From Alligator mississippiensis (lineage: Eukaryota; Chordata; Crocodylia; Alligatoridae), in NCBI RefSeq assembly GCF_030867095.1, contig NC_081824.1:304250956-304314955 (forward strand): DNA of 64,000 nucleotides. The letters run 5' to 3'. The notes beneath the pieces were generated by a model. That model did no database searches, was not told where the DNA came from, and was given only the letters and a program-made list of their open reading frames with translations. Positions 33,771 to 45,589 of this stretch are shown here, in pieces; position 1 is the first letter of the stretch, and each line of letters starts with the position of its first letter. The position numbers and the translations under genes were made by a program.

Positions 33771-34439
33771 CCGCTGTGCGAACCCCCCCCCCTCCCCCCG
33801 AGGGCCTCGAACTGCTCCCGGCCCGCGCAAAAGCAAACAGATTCGCGAGCCCTTTGCCATGCCACAAATGCCCAAATCTGCACTGCTATTTTATGCCGGA
33901 TGCCTATTTGTTTCAAGGTAGGAGAGCACAAGCAACCCAGAGCTGCCCACACTCTCCAGTCTCTTTGGACAGGCACTCCGGGAGCTCCAGGGGTCCAGTC
34001 CTGCAGACCCCAGGAATTCCTCTGCCCATGTCTCCCTGTTTCTCAAGGTGGGCCCTAATTCCAACTCAGGTGTGGTTCTGCAAATGTGGAAACCTCAGGG
34101 ATCCCTATCTGAGCCTCTGCAAACAAGAAAATGGTCTTCCCATTTGCAGAAGCATGCCCTGAGTCAGAATCAGCACGTGCCTTGGGAAAAGAAGAAACCT
34201 GGGCAGGCACTCCCAGAACTTGAGGGGACTGAATTGGATTCCCTGGACATACCTCTGCAAGTAGGGAAACCCAGGGTTCCCCCATTTGCATAGGTGCTCC
34301 CCAAGTGTTGTCCCACTTGTGGGACTGGCAGAGGCCCAAGCCCACAGGACATCTGTTTTGCTCAATGAAACAAATCAACTGTCCAGAAGGCATCCCAGGA
34401 CACATCCCAGCACAGCTGATCTGCTTCATTTGGTGATGT

Positions 34440-34530
34440 TTGTTTATAGCCTTAGAGACTAATTAATTCAGAGAAGTTCCTCTGAATTAGTCTGAGGTGC
34501 CACTCTGCCCTGCCTCATACTTTTGAGAAG
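34440..34530 (+). repeat. dispersed repeat, family R1, 3' fragment
   Basis: Contains TTCCTCTGAATTAGTCTGAG and GTGCCACTCTGCCCTGCCT, the same 3' segment found inverted at 32912 and 47655. Confidence 0.4.
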
Positions 34531-34789
34531 TAGGGCATAGGCCCAGCCCATCTTTCTGAGACATTTCCTGCTGACTAAGGTAGGATACTGCTAGCTTAGC
34601 ATGTTGGTTTCTGTGAATTCCATCCCATTCTCAGATATCCAACTCCCCCAGTATCTTCTTTGGGGAGCCTGGCTGCTTAACCTGGGGCTAAGCTAGGGTT
34701 ACCATATTTCCTGTTCCAAAAAAGAGGCCATCTGACAGAGGGGAGGAGGGGTGGCTATATGATTGTTGGGGGGGCAGTGATATGTTGGT

Positions 34790-35130
34790 GCTCTGCCCCT
34801 GCCCATTCCATTGTCCCTCACTTCCAAGCCACAGCCTCCCTCCACTAGACCTGCTGCTGCCCTTCACTCCTGACCTGTAGTTCCCTGCCCCCCTGGGCCA
34901 TGATGGTGCCTGTCACTCCCAACCCACAGCCCTCCCGTCCCTGCTGGTGCCCCTCACTCCTGACCCGCAGCCCCCTGGTGCTGCCAGTGCCTTGCATTCC
35001 CAATTCACAGTTCCCCATCCCCCCTGGCACCCCTTACTCCCAACCACAGCCCCCTGCTCCTCCCAGGCCTGCAGTGTCTCCTGGCCACCCCACCCCTGCG
35101 AGCAAGGGCACCAGCCCTGGTGCTATCAGC
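34790..35130 (+). repeat. C-rich minisatellite
   Basis: Repeats of roughly 60 bases sharing CCTCACTCCTGACCCGCAGC or close variants followed by CCCCTGCTGGTGCC-type sequence, five to six units. The preceding AGGGTTACCATATTTCCTGT (34694-34713) looks like the start of a transposon family that often carries such arrays in its interior. Confidence 0.5.
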
Positions 35131-35689
35131 CCAGCCACATAGCTCCCCACTCCCCCCAAGGGCTACTCCATCCCCATCCCCTGCTGGAGGGGCAGGTGCT
35201 TCCTCCCCCCTGCCCTGCTGCAACCCCAGCACCTGAACAGTTTCCCCAGCACTGGCAGCACCCACCCCACCTCATACACCCATCCCCTCCACACACACAT
35301 GCACGTGCACACAGCTACGCAGACAGTCCAATGGAGACCATGCCAATAGAGGAAGGAGGTATAGGGGTGGCATAGTGGGGAAATGGAACAAACAGAGCCC
35401 ATGTTGTGTCTAAAGGGTGCAGGATATCTGGATGTGAGGGTAGCACAGAGGGAGCTTGCAAGGGGTGTGGAGAAAAAGCAGGGGGTCTCAGGTGTATACA
35501 ATGAACTTAGGCTTGCAGAAGCAATAATGTGTGTGATGTTTTTAGTGACCTAGGTAAGGACATTTTTCTTTAAGATACATAGCATTTTAAGCTGACACTG
35601 TTTCTGTAACTTCAAAAAAAGGAAGAAAAGAACAGAGTGGCCTCAGCCTATTGGATTAAATGGCCTTTGCATGTTCTTCACATTCACAG

Positions 35690-36125
35690 GTATTTCACAG
35701 ATTCACAAATTAACAGAAGTTTAGGGCTGGAAGGGACCTTGTGAGATCACTGGGTCTATCCCCCCTGCTCTGGGCAGGAAGTACTGCTGTGGTCAAATAA
35801 CGCCAGCAAAGTGTGCATCCGGTCTCCTTTTGAAGATCTCCAGGGTAGGTGCCTGCACCACCCCTGCTGGGAGTCTATTCCAGAGTCTGATCACATGAAC
35901 CATGAAGTTTTTCCTTATATCCAGTCTGAAACCTTTAGGAGTTTATGACCATTGCCCCTGGTTTTACCCTGGGGCGCTTCAGTGAATAGTTGTTTGCTTA
36001 GCCCCCAGTGCTTACCCCTGATATTTGTAAGCTGCCACCAAATCCCCCTTAAGTTTTCTCTTTTCTCGGCTGAACAGGCCCATATCTGTCAGCCTTTCCT
36101 CGTATAGCTTGTTGTTGCGCTGCAA
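35690..36125 (-). mobile_element. CR1 LINE 3' fragment
   Basis: On the minus strand this is the 3' end of a CR1 element, 5'-truncated: the sequence encodes diverged remnants of the C-terminal reverse-transcriptase region and ends in a CCAGCCCTAAACTTCTG-type 3'UTR. It is older and more diverged than the CR1 copies beyond 36376. Confidence 0.7.
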
Positions 36126-36460
36126 CTGATCCTCTTGACTCTTATGGGTGATTCCTACTAAATATGTCTTTATTCATCCGGTAGGGAAGAACCATCACTC
36201 TGGTACCTAGTCTGCACTACAGAGTTCTAGTTCTGCTGGCAAAACTTTGAGTCTATCCACAGCCAAAGCCCCTCTGTAACAGCAGAGCACTCCGATCAGT
36301 CAGCAGTTATCTCCTTTCCATGGGTGAATCTAGGATTTTGAAAAGGGGAAGGGGGTCCAGATGGTGCAGTGCCTCATAGATTTCATAGACATTAGGGCTG
36401 GAAGGGACCTCGGAAGATCGAGTCCAGCCCCCTGCCCGAATGGCAGGAAGTCAGCTGGGG

Positions 36461-37336
36461 TCATAGGATCCCAGCAAGATAAGCATCCAATTTTTTCTTG
36501 AAGGTGTTCAATGTAAGTGCTTGAACCACCTCCGATGGCAGGCTATTCCAGACCTTGGGGGCTCGGACAGTAAAGAAATTCTTCCTTATGTCCAGCCTGA
36601 AACCGTCTTGCAGTAGTTTATAACCGTTCAACCTTGTCATCCCTTGGGGCGCTCTGATGAACAAACATTCCCCCAGATACTGGTGGTCACCCCTGATAAA
36701 CTTATAGGTGGCCATCAGATCACCCCTGAGCCTGCCCTTTTCTAGGCTAAAGAGTCCCATAGCTCTCAACCTGTCATCGTAAGGTCTGTTTTCCTGACCT
36801 CTGATCATGCACATGGCTCTTCTCTGGACTCTCTCAAGCTTCTCCATGTCCTTTTTGAATTGTGGGGCCCAAAACTGGACACAGTACTCCAACTGCAGCC
36901 TCAACAAGGCCAAGTAGAAGGGGAGAATGACGTCCCAGGATTTGCTTGAGAAGCATCTATGGATGCAAGCCAGCATTTTGGTGGTTTTACTAGCTGCAGC
37001 ATCGCATTGAAGGCTCACGTTCATCTTGTGGTCAATGATGACCCCCAAGTCTCTTTCTTCCGTACTGCTAGCCAGCGTAGCACTGCCGAGCCTATAAGGA
37101 TGCTGCAGGTTTTTCCTCTCAAGGTGGAGAACCTTGCATTTTTCAGTGTTAAACACCATCAGGTTCTCGTCTGCCCATTTGCGGAGCCTGTCCAGGTCAG
37201 CCTGGATCTCTCTCCTGTCTTCTGGTGTGGATGCTTTGCCCCAAAGTTTGGTGTCATTGGCAAATTTGGCCAGTCCGCTTCTGACTCTAGGGATCAGGAG
37301 CAGAGGGAGCAGGGTGCATGTGTGCCACACACGCAC
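36461..37336 (-). pseudogene. CR1 ORF2, C-terminal half of reverse transcriptase
   Basis: Open to the stop but without its N-terminal part, which lies beyond the inserted CR1. The true CR1 sequence here ends at about 37290; the first 15 or so codons come from the inserted element. It contains the RT active-site box as FAND instead of FADD (37253-37264), and the VRPQLEYCVQFWAP-type region is altered to LRLQLEYCVQFWAP. It ends with the family's FKKKLDAYLAGIL. Catalytically dead. Confidence 0.85.
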
Positions 37337-37792
37337 ATGTGCCCCCTTACCTTGGCGGCGGCAGCAGGCAGTGAACGGCGGCAGCAGGCAGCGAACGGCG
37401 GCGGCAGCAGCCGAGGAGACAGCGGAGGGGGCAGCAACAGCGGATTCCCCCTACGGTAAGTGGGGCAGAGGGTACAGCGCAGCTGAGGCAGATCCGAAGG
37501 GGAAGCCCTTCGAAGCCCTCTTAGCTTGCCCGACAGGGAGCCGCGCTCCTGAGCCACGTGCGGGCAGTGCACACAAACAGTGCGTGCAAACAGGTGCGCT
37601 CTGTAAGGGCGCGCCGGTGTTTGCGCCAGCGTTCGCGTAAGGCGGGCACAAGGTAGCAGCCCAGAGGGGCACCTCCAGCAAGTGAGAGCGGTAGACGCAG
37701 CTCTGCAGACATGGAGCACCACTGCCAGGGGCCTCGCCCTGGCATTGCTGCCTGCCGTGGGCTCTTCTGAGGCCTCCACCCAGACAGAGCTC

Positions 37793-38738
37793 ATGGCGGG
37801 GTCGGCGGCCCCTTGCCTTCCTGTCGGGGGGGGGGGGGGTGGGGCCTGGTGGTCCCCTTGCCTGTCCCTCCTGTGCCCGACTTGGGGCCCTGGAGGAGCA
37901 GGTGAGGGAGCTCCAGGCTGAGGTGAGCAGGCTGAGGGGGATCAGGGATGCAGAGGATGAAATTGATGCCTATCTCTGTTCTCTGCAGGCCTGGTCGCCC
38001 ACTGTACAGCCCCAACAGGAGACGCGTCCAACGCAAGAGTGGCAGAAAGTGTCCAGATCCAGACCTGCTCGGCCTAGAGTGGTGGAAGCTCCCCAGGTAC
38101 ACCTGGGGAACAGGTTTGAGGCCCTGGCAGCTGTGACAGAGAAAGACAGAGCAAATGCTTCCAGTGGGGACGCTGCCACTCCCCACGCAACATGGAATGG
38201 GCAGAGAATGAACACCAGCAGGAAGAAACGCCAGGTCCTCGTCATCGGAGACTCCATCCTACGAGGACTGGAAGGTCCCATCTGCCGGCCTGACCCCATG
38301 ACACGGGAGGTCTGCTTCATGCCTGGGGCTCGGGTTCGGGACATCACGGAGAGGATCCCGGCCTACATCCGACCCGCAGACCAGTACCCCATGGTTGTCA
38401 TCCACATGAGAACAAATGATGCGGCCAGGGGCAACACTAACCACATTATGAAGGACTTTGAGGCTCTGGGGGCCAAGCTTAAGGAGACGGGGGCACAGGT
38501 GGTATTCTCCTCTCTTCTTCCAGTGAGTAGGCGGGGACGGCGACATGAGGCCTGCATTGGCGAGGTCAACTGGCGCTTATGGAGTTGGTGCCACCAGGTG
38601 GGCCTTGGGTTCCTAGATAATGACCCATGCTTTCGGGCGGGGGACTTGCTGGGGCAGGATGGGCTTCACCTCTCTCCTAAAGGCAAGTGTGTCTTCTCTT
38701 CCAGGTTGGCTGATCTCGTACAGCGAGCTTTAAACTAG
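37793..38738 (+). pseudogene. CR1 ORF1, SGNH-esterase protein, frameshifted
   Basis: ORF1 protein with a short coiled-coil-like stretch (GALEEQVRELQAEVSRLRG) and a GDSL/SGNH hydrolase domain: block I VIGDSILRG, block III as HMRTND (usual form H-x-G-T-N-D) and block V DGLHLS. Esterase-type ORF1 is known in CR1 elements and probably acts as an RNA-binding or membrane-associated chaperone. The likely ATG at 37793 is out of frame with the body because of a run of 14 G at 37826-37839; the body is open from the run to the TAG at 38736-38738. Confidence 0.75.
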
Positions 38739-38834
38739 CCTCGCCGGGGGAGGGGGCCGCAGGAAGACATGGAGACACCATGCAAAGAGTGCCCAGGTAA
38801 GAAACAGGGGTCCAGATAGTCTTCCTAATCCAGG

Positions 38835-41604
38835 GTGGCACGCACAGCTATGCAAGGCCTTAAATGTCTATATACCAATGCTCGTAGTATGGGGAACAAA
38901 CAGAAGGAACTCACCCTCAGAATAGCCAGTTCAAACCCAGACATAGTAGGGCTTACAGAAACGTGGTGGGATTCATCCCGCAACTGGGCAGTTAGCATTA
39001 GGGGCTATAGGCTCTACAGGCGGGATAAAGAAGGAAGGAAGGGAAGGAGTGTGGCGCTTTATGTCGAAGAGCAATACACATCTTCTGCCAGCAAAATGGG
39101 GTCAGAGGAGGGGCAAACTGAAGTGCTCTGGGTCAAGATACAAGGGGGTTGTGGGGAGAGGGATTTAACACTGGGGGTCTACTATAGACCCCCCCAACCA
39201 AGGGGAGGAGCTGGACTGGGAATTTTCGGGCCAGCTTGCAGAGGCACTTAAGGCAAGGGATGTAGTTGTCATGGGTGATCTAAATTACCCGGACATCTGC
39301 TGGGAGGAGCAGTCAGCCAGGTCAGACCGTTCCAGGAGGTTCCTGGCCGAGATACAGGACCTCCACTTAACCCAGGAGGTGCACAGTCCCACCAGAGGAA
39401 ATGCCCTGTTGGACCTGGTCCTGGCCACAGGCGATGATCTGGTAAGGGGGCCTTGACCACCTGGGTGATAGCGATCATCGCTTGCTGGAATTCATCATCC
39501 AGCACAGGGTGACAAGGGCCTGCAGCAAGGCGGTAGCCCTAGACTTCAAGAGGGCCAACTTCGATGAGTTGAGGAGATTGGTGGGACAGGCGCTGGGTTT
39601 CTCAAGGGCAGGGGAACTCAGTGCCCAAAATGAGTGGTCATTCCTTAAGGAGATGATACTCAGGGCCCAAGGGGTGATGATCCCAACAAGAAGCAAGGGG
39701 GGCAAGAGTGCCCAAAAGCCCCCCTGGCTCACCAAGGACATCCAGGAATGCCTGGTTGTGAAAAAGGCGGCATACACCCGGTGGAAGGGGGGGCTATCTC
39801 CAAAGAGGAGTATACCTCCATTGCTCCGGCCTGTAGAGGGACTGTTAGGAAAGCTAAGGCAGACATAGAGCTAGGACTAATGTCCAAGATCAAAGACAAT
39901 AAAAAGTTCTTTTTCAAATATATAGGGAGGATGAAGAAGGCACCGGGAAAGGTGGGGCCCCGGCAAGATACGCTGGGCAATCTGGTGGTTGCGCCAGAGG
40001 AGAAAGCAGACATCTTTAACAAATTCTTCACCTCCGTTTTCTTGTGCAGGGACCGGAACTCCCCCACCATGATTCAAGACAGACTCGAGGGGAATGCCTC
40101 CAGACCTAAGGTTGAGGAGGACCGGGTTAGAGTGCTTCTGGAGGGGTTGGATGTGTTCAAATCATCAGGTCCAGATGCTTTCCACCCCAGGGTGTTGAGG
40201 GAGCTAGCAGGGGTTATTGCAGGGCCCTTGGCACGGCTTTACAAGTGCTCATGGTGCTCGGGCCAGGTGCCAGATGATTGGAAGATAGCCAATGTGGTCC
40301 CCATCTTTAAGAAAGGGAGGAGGGAGGACCCGGGCAACTATAGGCCCATCAGTCTTACCTCAATCCTGGGGAAGCTCTTTGAGAAGATCATCAAGGAGCA
40401 TATCTGTGATGGGCCAGAATCGAGGATGATGCTCAAGGGCAACCAACACGGTTTAATTAGGGGCAGGTCATGTCAGACCAACCTGATTGCCTTTTACGAT
40501 CAGGTCACAAAAGCATTGGATGCAGGTGTCGCTGTGGATGTAGTCTTTCTGGACTTCAGCAAGGCCTTTGACACTGTCTCCTACCCCATCCTCATTAAAA
40601 AAATAGGCGACTGTGGCACTGATGCTTACACAGTCAGATGGATTGCAAATTGGCTGAAGGGTCATACTCAGAGGGTGGTGCTGGACGGGTCATATTCGAC
40701 CTGGGGGGAAGTGGGCAATGGAGTACCCCAGGGCTCGATCCTTGGGCCCGCACTGTTCAATTTCTTTATCAGCGATTTGGACGACAGGGTGAAAAGCAAC
40801 TTGTTTAAATTTGCTGATGATACCAAAATTTGGGGTGAAGTGGGCATGCTAGTAGGGAGGGAAAGACTGCAGCAAGAGCTGGATAGGTTGCAAGGTTGGG
40901 CTAACAAAAACAGGATGCATTTCAATACTGACAAGCGCAGGGTGCTGCACTTGGGCAGTAGTAACCGGCAGCACACTTATAAGATGGGGAAACTCCCTTC
41001 TTGAGAACACGGAGGCAGAAAGGAATCTTGGAGTCATCACTGACTCCAAGATGAACACGGGCTGACAATGCGAAGTCACGGTTGGCAGGGCTAACTGGAC
41101 CCTATCGTGCATCCACAGGTGCATCTCAAGTAGGGCCAAGGAGGTGATCCTCCCCCTCTATGCGACACTGGTCAGGCCACAGCTGGAGTACTGTGTCCAG
41201 TTCTGGGCACCCCACTTCAAGAGGGATGTGGACAACGTTGAGAGGGTCCAGAGGAGGGCCACCCGCATGATCTGGGAACAGCAGGGCAGACCCTACAGTG
41301 AGAGGCTATGGGACCTGAACCTGTTCAGCCTTCACAAGAGAAGGCTGAGGGGGGACCTGGTGACCGTCTATAAACTCACTGGGGGGACCAGAAAGGTTTG
41401 GGGGAGACCTTGTTTCCCCTAGCGCCCCCCAGGATAACAAGGAATAACGGCCACAAGTTGTTGGAGAGTAGGTTTAGATTAGACATCCGTAAGAACTACT
41501 TCACAGTTAGGGCGGCTAGGATCTGGAACCAACTTCCAAGGGAAGTGGTGCTGGCTCCTACCCTTAAGAAGAGGCTTGATGCTTACCTGGCTGGGGTCAT
41601 TTGA
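38835..41604 (+). pseudogene. CR1 ORF2, endonuclease-reverse transcriptase, frameshifted
   Basis: APE-type endonuclease (LYTNARSMGNKQ, GLTETWWDSS, GVYYRPP, GDLNYPDI, SDHRLLEF) followed by reverse transcriptase ([51 protein letters not shown] and FADD at 40810-40821), ending LDAYLAGVI. The reading frame is broken at about 39215, 39450, 39790, 40990 and 41420. The RT core 39748-41004 is open for 418 codons. Known role: nicks target DNA and reverse-transcribes the CR1 RNA. This copy cannot encode the whole protein. Confidence 0.88.
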
Positions 41605-41674
41605 ACCCAGTTTTCCTCCTGCCCAGGCAGGGGCTCGGACTTGAAGATCTACAAGGTCCCTTCCGACCCTACTT

Positions 41675-42693
41675 CTATGATTCTAGGACTCCAATGTCCA
41701 CATCATTAATGAAGATGTTGAACAATATGGGTCCAAAGACAGAGCCTTGGGGGACCCCACTGGTCACAGGGCACCATGACGATTGACTTCTGTCAATTAT
41801 CACCCTCTGGGTCCAACCACAGAGCCAATTTCCCAGCCAGCAGATCGTGGTGGACCCAATGCCACAATTGGCCAGTTTTGCCAAGAGGTGATCATGGGAT
41901 ACCAGATCAAAGGCTTTCTTGAAGTCAAGATATATGACATCAATCTCTTCTCCCTTGTCCAGGTGATCGTTCACCTGGACATAAAAGGAAATGAGATTGG
42001 TCAAGCAAGCTCTACCCACAACAAACCCGTCCTGGCTGTCCCTCAGGATATTGGTGTTGGCCAGTCCATTAAGGATGGCCTCTTTAATAAACTTTTCTAA
42101 GACCTTCCCCAGGATGGAGGTCAGGCTGATGGGCCTATAGTTTGCCGGATCCACTTTCCTCCCTTTCTTGAAGATAGGCACCACATTGGCCTTCTTCCAG
42201 TCTTTGGGCACTATACCAGAGTGCCAGGAGTTCTCAAAGATCTGTGCCAGAGGCTGGGCTATGATGCTAGCCGGCTCCTTGAGTACCTTGGGGTGTAGAT
42301 TGTCAGGGCCAGCTGACTTGAAGGTATGCAGCTTCTCAAGGTGTTCCTTCATGAGGTCAGCATTGATGGAGGGCAGGGAATCTTCCTCACCCGGACTTCC
42401 CTGTCCCGTAGTGGGCATGGGCGTCCCATGGGACTCATGAAAGATGACGCAAAGTTCCCAATTAATAGGTTGGCTTTTTCCTGGGCGTCAGTTGTCAGTT
42501 GCCCCATCTGGTTCAGCAGGGGTCCAATGTTGCCCTTGCTTTTCCTCTGGCTCCCCACATATCTGAAAAAGGACTTTTTATTGTCCTTGATACTCGAAGC
42601 TAGTTGGAGTTCAGTTGCAGCCTTGGCTTTCCTGGTTTGCTCCCTGCAGGACCGGACCAGTGCAGAATATTCCTTCTTGGAGGTGAATCCCAT
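41675..42693 (-). pseudogene. CR1 ORF2, N-terminal reverse-transcriptase segment (interrupted copy)
   Basis: On the minus strand two overlapping frames cover the thumbless N-terminal RT region: 42693-42349 (SKKEYSALVRSCREQTRKAK, RYVGSQRKSKGN) and 42418-41675 ([58 protein letters not shown]). A frameshift joins them. The frame runs into the inserted CR1 at 41687. Confidence 0.8.
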
Positions 42694-42843
42694 CCTCCAT
42701 CCTTTGTAAGCCTTTCTTTTTAGCGTCAGGAGGTCTGCTAGATCCCTGGAGAGTCGGGGGGGCTGCTGTGCCCTCTTGCTGCCTTTCCTTCAAGATGGAA
42801 TAGAATTAGCTTGTGCATTGAGGATTGCTCCCTTAAGGAGCAA

Positions 42844-43659
42844 TCACTCTTCCTGGACTCTCCTCCCCCTGGGGTCGTGGATCCTTAGGGCCTCACTGAC
42901 AAGCCTCCTGAGCTTGTCAAAGTTGGCTTTCCTGAAGTCAAGGACTTCAGTGTTGCTGACTGACTTGCCAGCTTTACGGTGGATGGTGAAGGTGATCAGC
43001 TCGTGGTCGCTGTCACCCAGCTTCCCATCAATCACTAGGTCGCCGATTAGGTCATCCCCAGTAGCCAGTACCAGGTCGAGCAGCGCTTTACTTCTCGTTA
43101 GCCCGTAGACTTCTTGAGTCAGGTAGAGGTCATCCACGCACAACAGGAAGCTTTGCAACCGCTCGGATTTTGCTGAGTGATCCTCCCATGAGATGTCTGG
43201 GTAGTTGAAGTTACCCATGACATCCATGGTCCTGGAGCATGCGGCCTCCGCCAGTTCCTGGGTGAACTCCTGGTCAAGCTCTTGACCTTGGGTGGGAGGT
43301 CTGTAGTAGACTCCCACCGTTGTGTCCCCTGTGCCGTGTTCCCCACGGATTTTAACCCAGAGGGTCTCCAGTTGTCTACTCTGGTCGCCAACATCAGCTC
43401 TCAGGGACACGTAGCTTTCCTTAACATAGAGAGCTACACCTCCGCCCCTTTTATCTACTTGATCTCTCCTGTACAAGGTATAGCCGTCTATACCCATGGT
43501 CCAGTCATGGGTGGAGTCCCACCAGGTCTCCGTTATCCCTATGATGTCATAATTATTTGTGTTAAGCAGGAGGACAAGTTCCTCCTGCTTATTTCCCAAG
43601 CTCCTGGCATTTGTGTACAGGCAGGCAAGTGTCCTCTTGGGGGCTCTTGCCTTGCCCAC
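42844..43659 (-). pseudogene. CR1 ORF2, APE endonuclease domain (interrupted copy)
   Basis: 271 open codons: CLYTNARSLGNKQEELVLLL, IIGITETWWDSTHDW, GVALYVKES, GVYYRPPTQG, and GDSDHELITF near the end. The catalytic GDLNYPDI box reads GNFNYPDI, so one metal-binding Asp is lost. Upstream (43874-43539, a different frame) is the C-terminal part of ORF1 with LLIHVGTNDTARSAPSRVMR, the intact H-x-G-T-N-D block of the esterase domain. The copy is truncated 5' of that at about 43858. Confidence 0.8.
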
Positions 43660-44125
43660 AGATTGTACCAGGGCTGGGGCAGGGGTGGGCTCTTCTCCCT
43701 CTTCAGCCCATTCCCCGAGACTGGGAGGATCGAAGAGAACACCACCTGTGCCCCCAGACTCTTTAGCCCCGCTCCCAAATCCCTGTAGCGCCTCATGACC
43801 CGGCTGGGAGCACTCCGAGCCGTGTCATTGGTGCCCACATGAATAAGGAGCATGGAACATAGAACAAAATACATTTTTCTCCAGTTAAAAAGGAATTAGA
43901 AATATTACTAATCAGGAAGGAGCCCAGAGCTATAATATTTAGTTTAGCCTTCTTGAGCATCTTGACAGTTCATTTAGTGCTTCACTGAAATGTATTTCCA
44001 CACCCAAGTAAATGTTTTTGCCTAACGTTAAACACAGTCTGCAGAGGTGTGAAATAGAAGCTACATTACAGGAGCAGCTAAGAGACAGCAGAAGTGCAGA
44101 AGAACAGAAGAAGCGTAGAAGTCCA

Positions 44126-45589
44126 GGCTGGACGTGTTCAAATCAGCAGGTCCAGATGCTCTCCACCCCAGGGTGTTGAGGGAGTTAGCAGGGGTTATTG
44201 CAGGGCCCTTGGCACGGCTTTACGAGCGCGCGTGGTGCTCGGGCCAGGTGCCAGATGATTGGAAGATAGCCAGTGTGGTCCCCATCTTTAAGAAAGGGAG
44301 GAGGGAGGACCCGGGCAACTATAGGCCCATCAGTCTTACCTCAATCCTGGGGAAGCTCTTTGAGAAGATCATCAAGGAGCACGTCTGTGATGGGCCAGCA
44401 TCAGGGATGATGCTCAAGGCCAACCAGCACGGTTTCATTAGAGGCAGGTCATGTCAGACCAACCTGATTGCCTTTTACGATCAGGTCACAAAAGCATTGG
44501 ATGCAGGTGTCACCGTGGATGTAGTCTTTCTGGACTTCAGCAAGGCCTTTGACACTGTCTCCCACCCCATCCTCATTAAAAAAATAGGCGACTGGCATTG
44601 ATGCCTACACAGTCAGATGGATTGCAAATTGGCTGAAGGGTCGTACTCAGAGGGTGGTGGTGGACGGGTCATATTCAACCTGGGGGGAAGTGGGCAATGG
44701 AGTCCCCCAGGGCTCGGTCCTTGGGCCCGCGCTGTTCAATTTCTTTATCAGCGATTTGGACAATGGGGTGAAAAGCAACCTGTTTAAATTTGCTGATGAT
44801 ACCAAAATTTGGGGTGAAGTGGGCACACTAGTAGGGAGGGAAAGACTGCAGCAAGAGCTGGATAGGTTGCAAGGGTGGGCTAACAAAAACAGGATGCATT
44901 TCAATAATGACAAGTGCAGGGTGCTGCACTTGGGCAGTAGTAACCAGCAGCACACTTATAAGATGGGAAACTCCCTTCTTGAGAGCACGGAGGCAGAAAG
45001 GGATCTTGGAGTCATCATTGACTCCAAGATGAACATGGGCTGACAGCGTGAGGTCACGGTTGGCAGGGCCAACCGAACCCTATTGTGCATCCACAGGTGC
45101 ATCTCAAGTAGGGCCAAGGAGGTGATCCTCCCCCTCTATGCGACACTGGTCGGGCCACAGCTGGAGTACAGCAGGGTAGACCCTACAATAAGAGGCTATG
45201 GGTCCTGAACCTGTTCAGCCTTCACAAGAGAAGGCTGAGGGGGGACCTGGTGACTGTCTATAAACTCACTAGGGGGGACCAGAAAGGTTTGAGGGGGAGA
45301 CCTTGTTTCCCCTAGCGCCCCCTGGGATAACAAGGAATAACGGCCACAAGTTGTTGGAGAGTAGGTTTAGTTTAGACATCCATAAGAACTACTTCACAGT
45401 CAGGGCGGCTAGGATCTGGAACCAACTTCCAAGGGAAGTGGTGCTGGCTCCTACCCTGGGGGTCTTTAAGAAGAGGTTTGATGCCTACCTGGGTGGAGTC
45501 ATTTGAGCCCAGTTTTCCTCCTGCCCAGGCAGGGGGTCGGACTTGAAGATCTACGAGGTCCCTTCCAGCCCTACTTCTGTGATTCTATG
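44126..45589 (+). mobile_element. CR1 LINE, plus strand, 5'-truncated
   Basis: Near-identical to the 40148-41686 part of the full-length CR1: same RT and 3' end (TACTTCTGTGATTCTATGA). A deletion of roughly 95 bases at about 45170 removes the segment equivalent to 41188-41282. Inserted in the middle piece of the M1 MITE; the MITE resumes at 45590 with GAAAGCC, equivalent to GAAAGAATAATTTG in the intact copy. Confidence 0.85.
44134..45506 (+). pseudogene. CR1 reverse-transcriptase fragment
   Basis: Three open pieces in different frames: 44134-44601 (FKSAGPDALHPRVLRELAGV to FDTVSHPILIKKIGDWH), 44654-45043 (GVPQGSVLGPALFNFFISDL, FADDTKIWGE), and 45303-45506 (FTVRAARIWNQLPREVVLAP to the stop). 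A short deletion around 44594 and the larger one at 45170 break the frame. FADD is intact but the protein is not encoded as a whole. Confidence 0.85.

Larger units (their letters stand above)
37291..41686 (+). mobile_element. CR1 LINE, plus strand, nearly full length (about 4.4 kb)
   Basis: GC-rich 5' leader with GGCGGCGGCAGCAGGCAG repeats, ORF1 (about 37793-38738), ORF2 (38835-41604), and a 3' end finishing TACTTCTATGATTCTAG, the ATTCTATG-type tail of CR1. Flanked by GACTCTAG (37283-37290) and GACTCCAA (41687-41694), a plausible target duplication in the host CR1. Its presence inside the minus-strand CR1 makes it the younger of the two. Confidence 0.88.
36376..43858 (-). mobile_element. CR1 LINE, minus strand, interrupted by another CR1
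   Basis: A 5'-truncated CR1 whose 3' end (tail units of ATGAAATCT type) is at 36376. Reading 43858 to 41687 then 37290 to 36376 gives part of ORF1, the endonuclease, and the reverse transcriptase to the stop. The break between 37290 and 41687 falls inside the RT region, where the sister copy at 49915 is continuous (CTTCTGACTCCAGTGTCC). Inserted into the MITE beginning at 36319. Confidence 0.85.
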
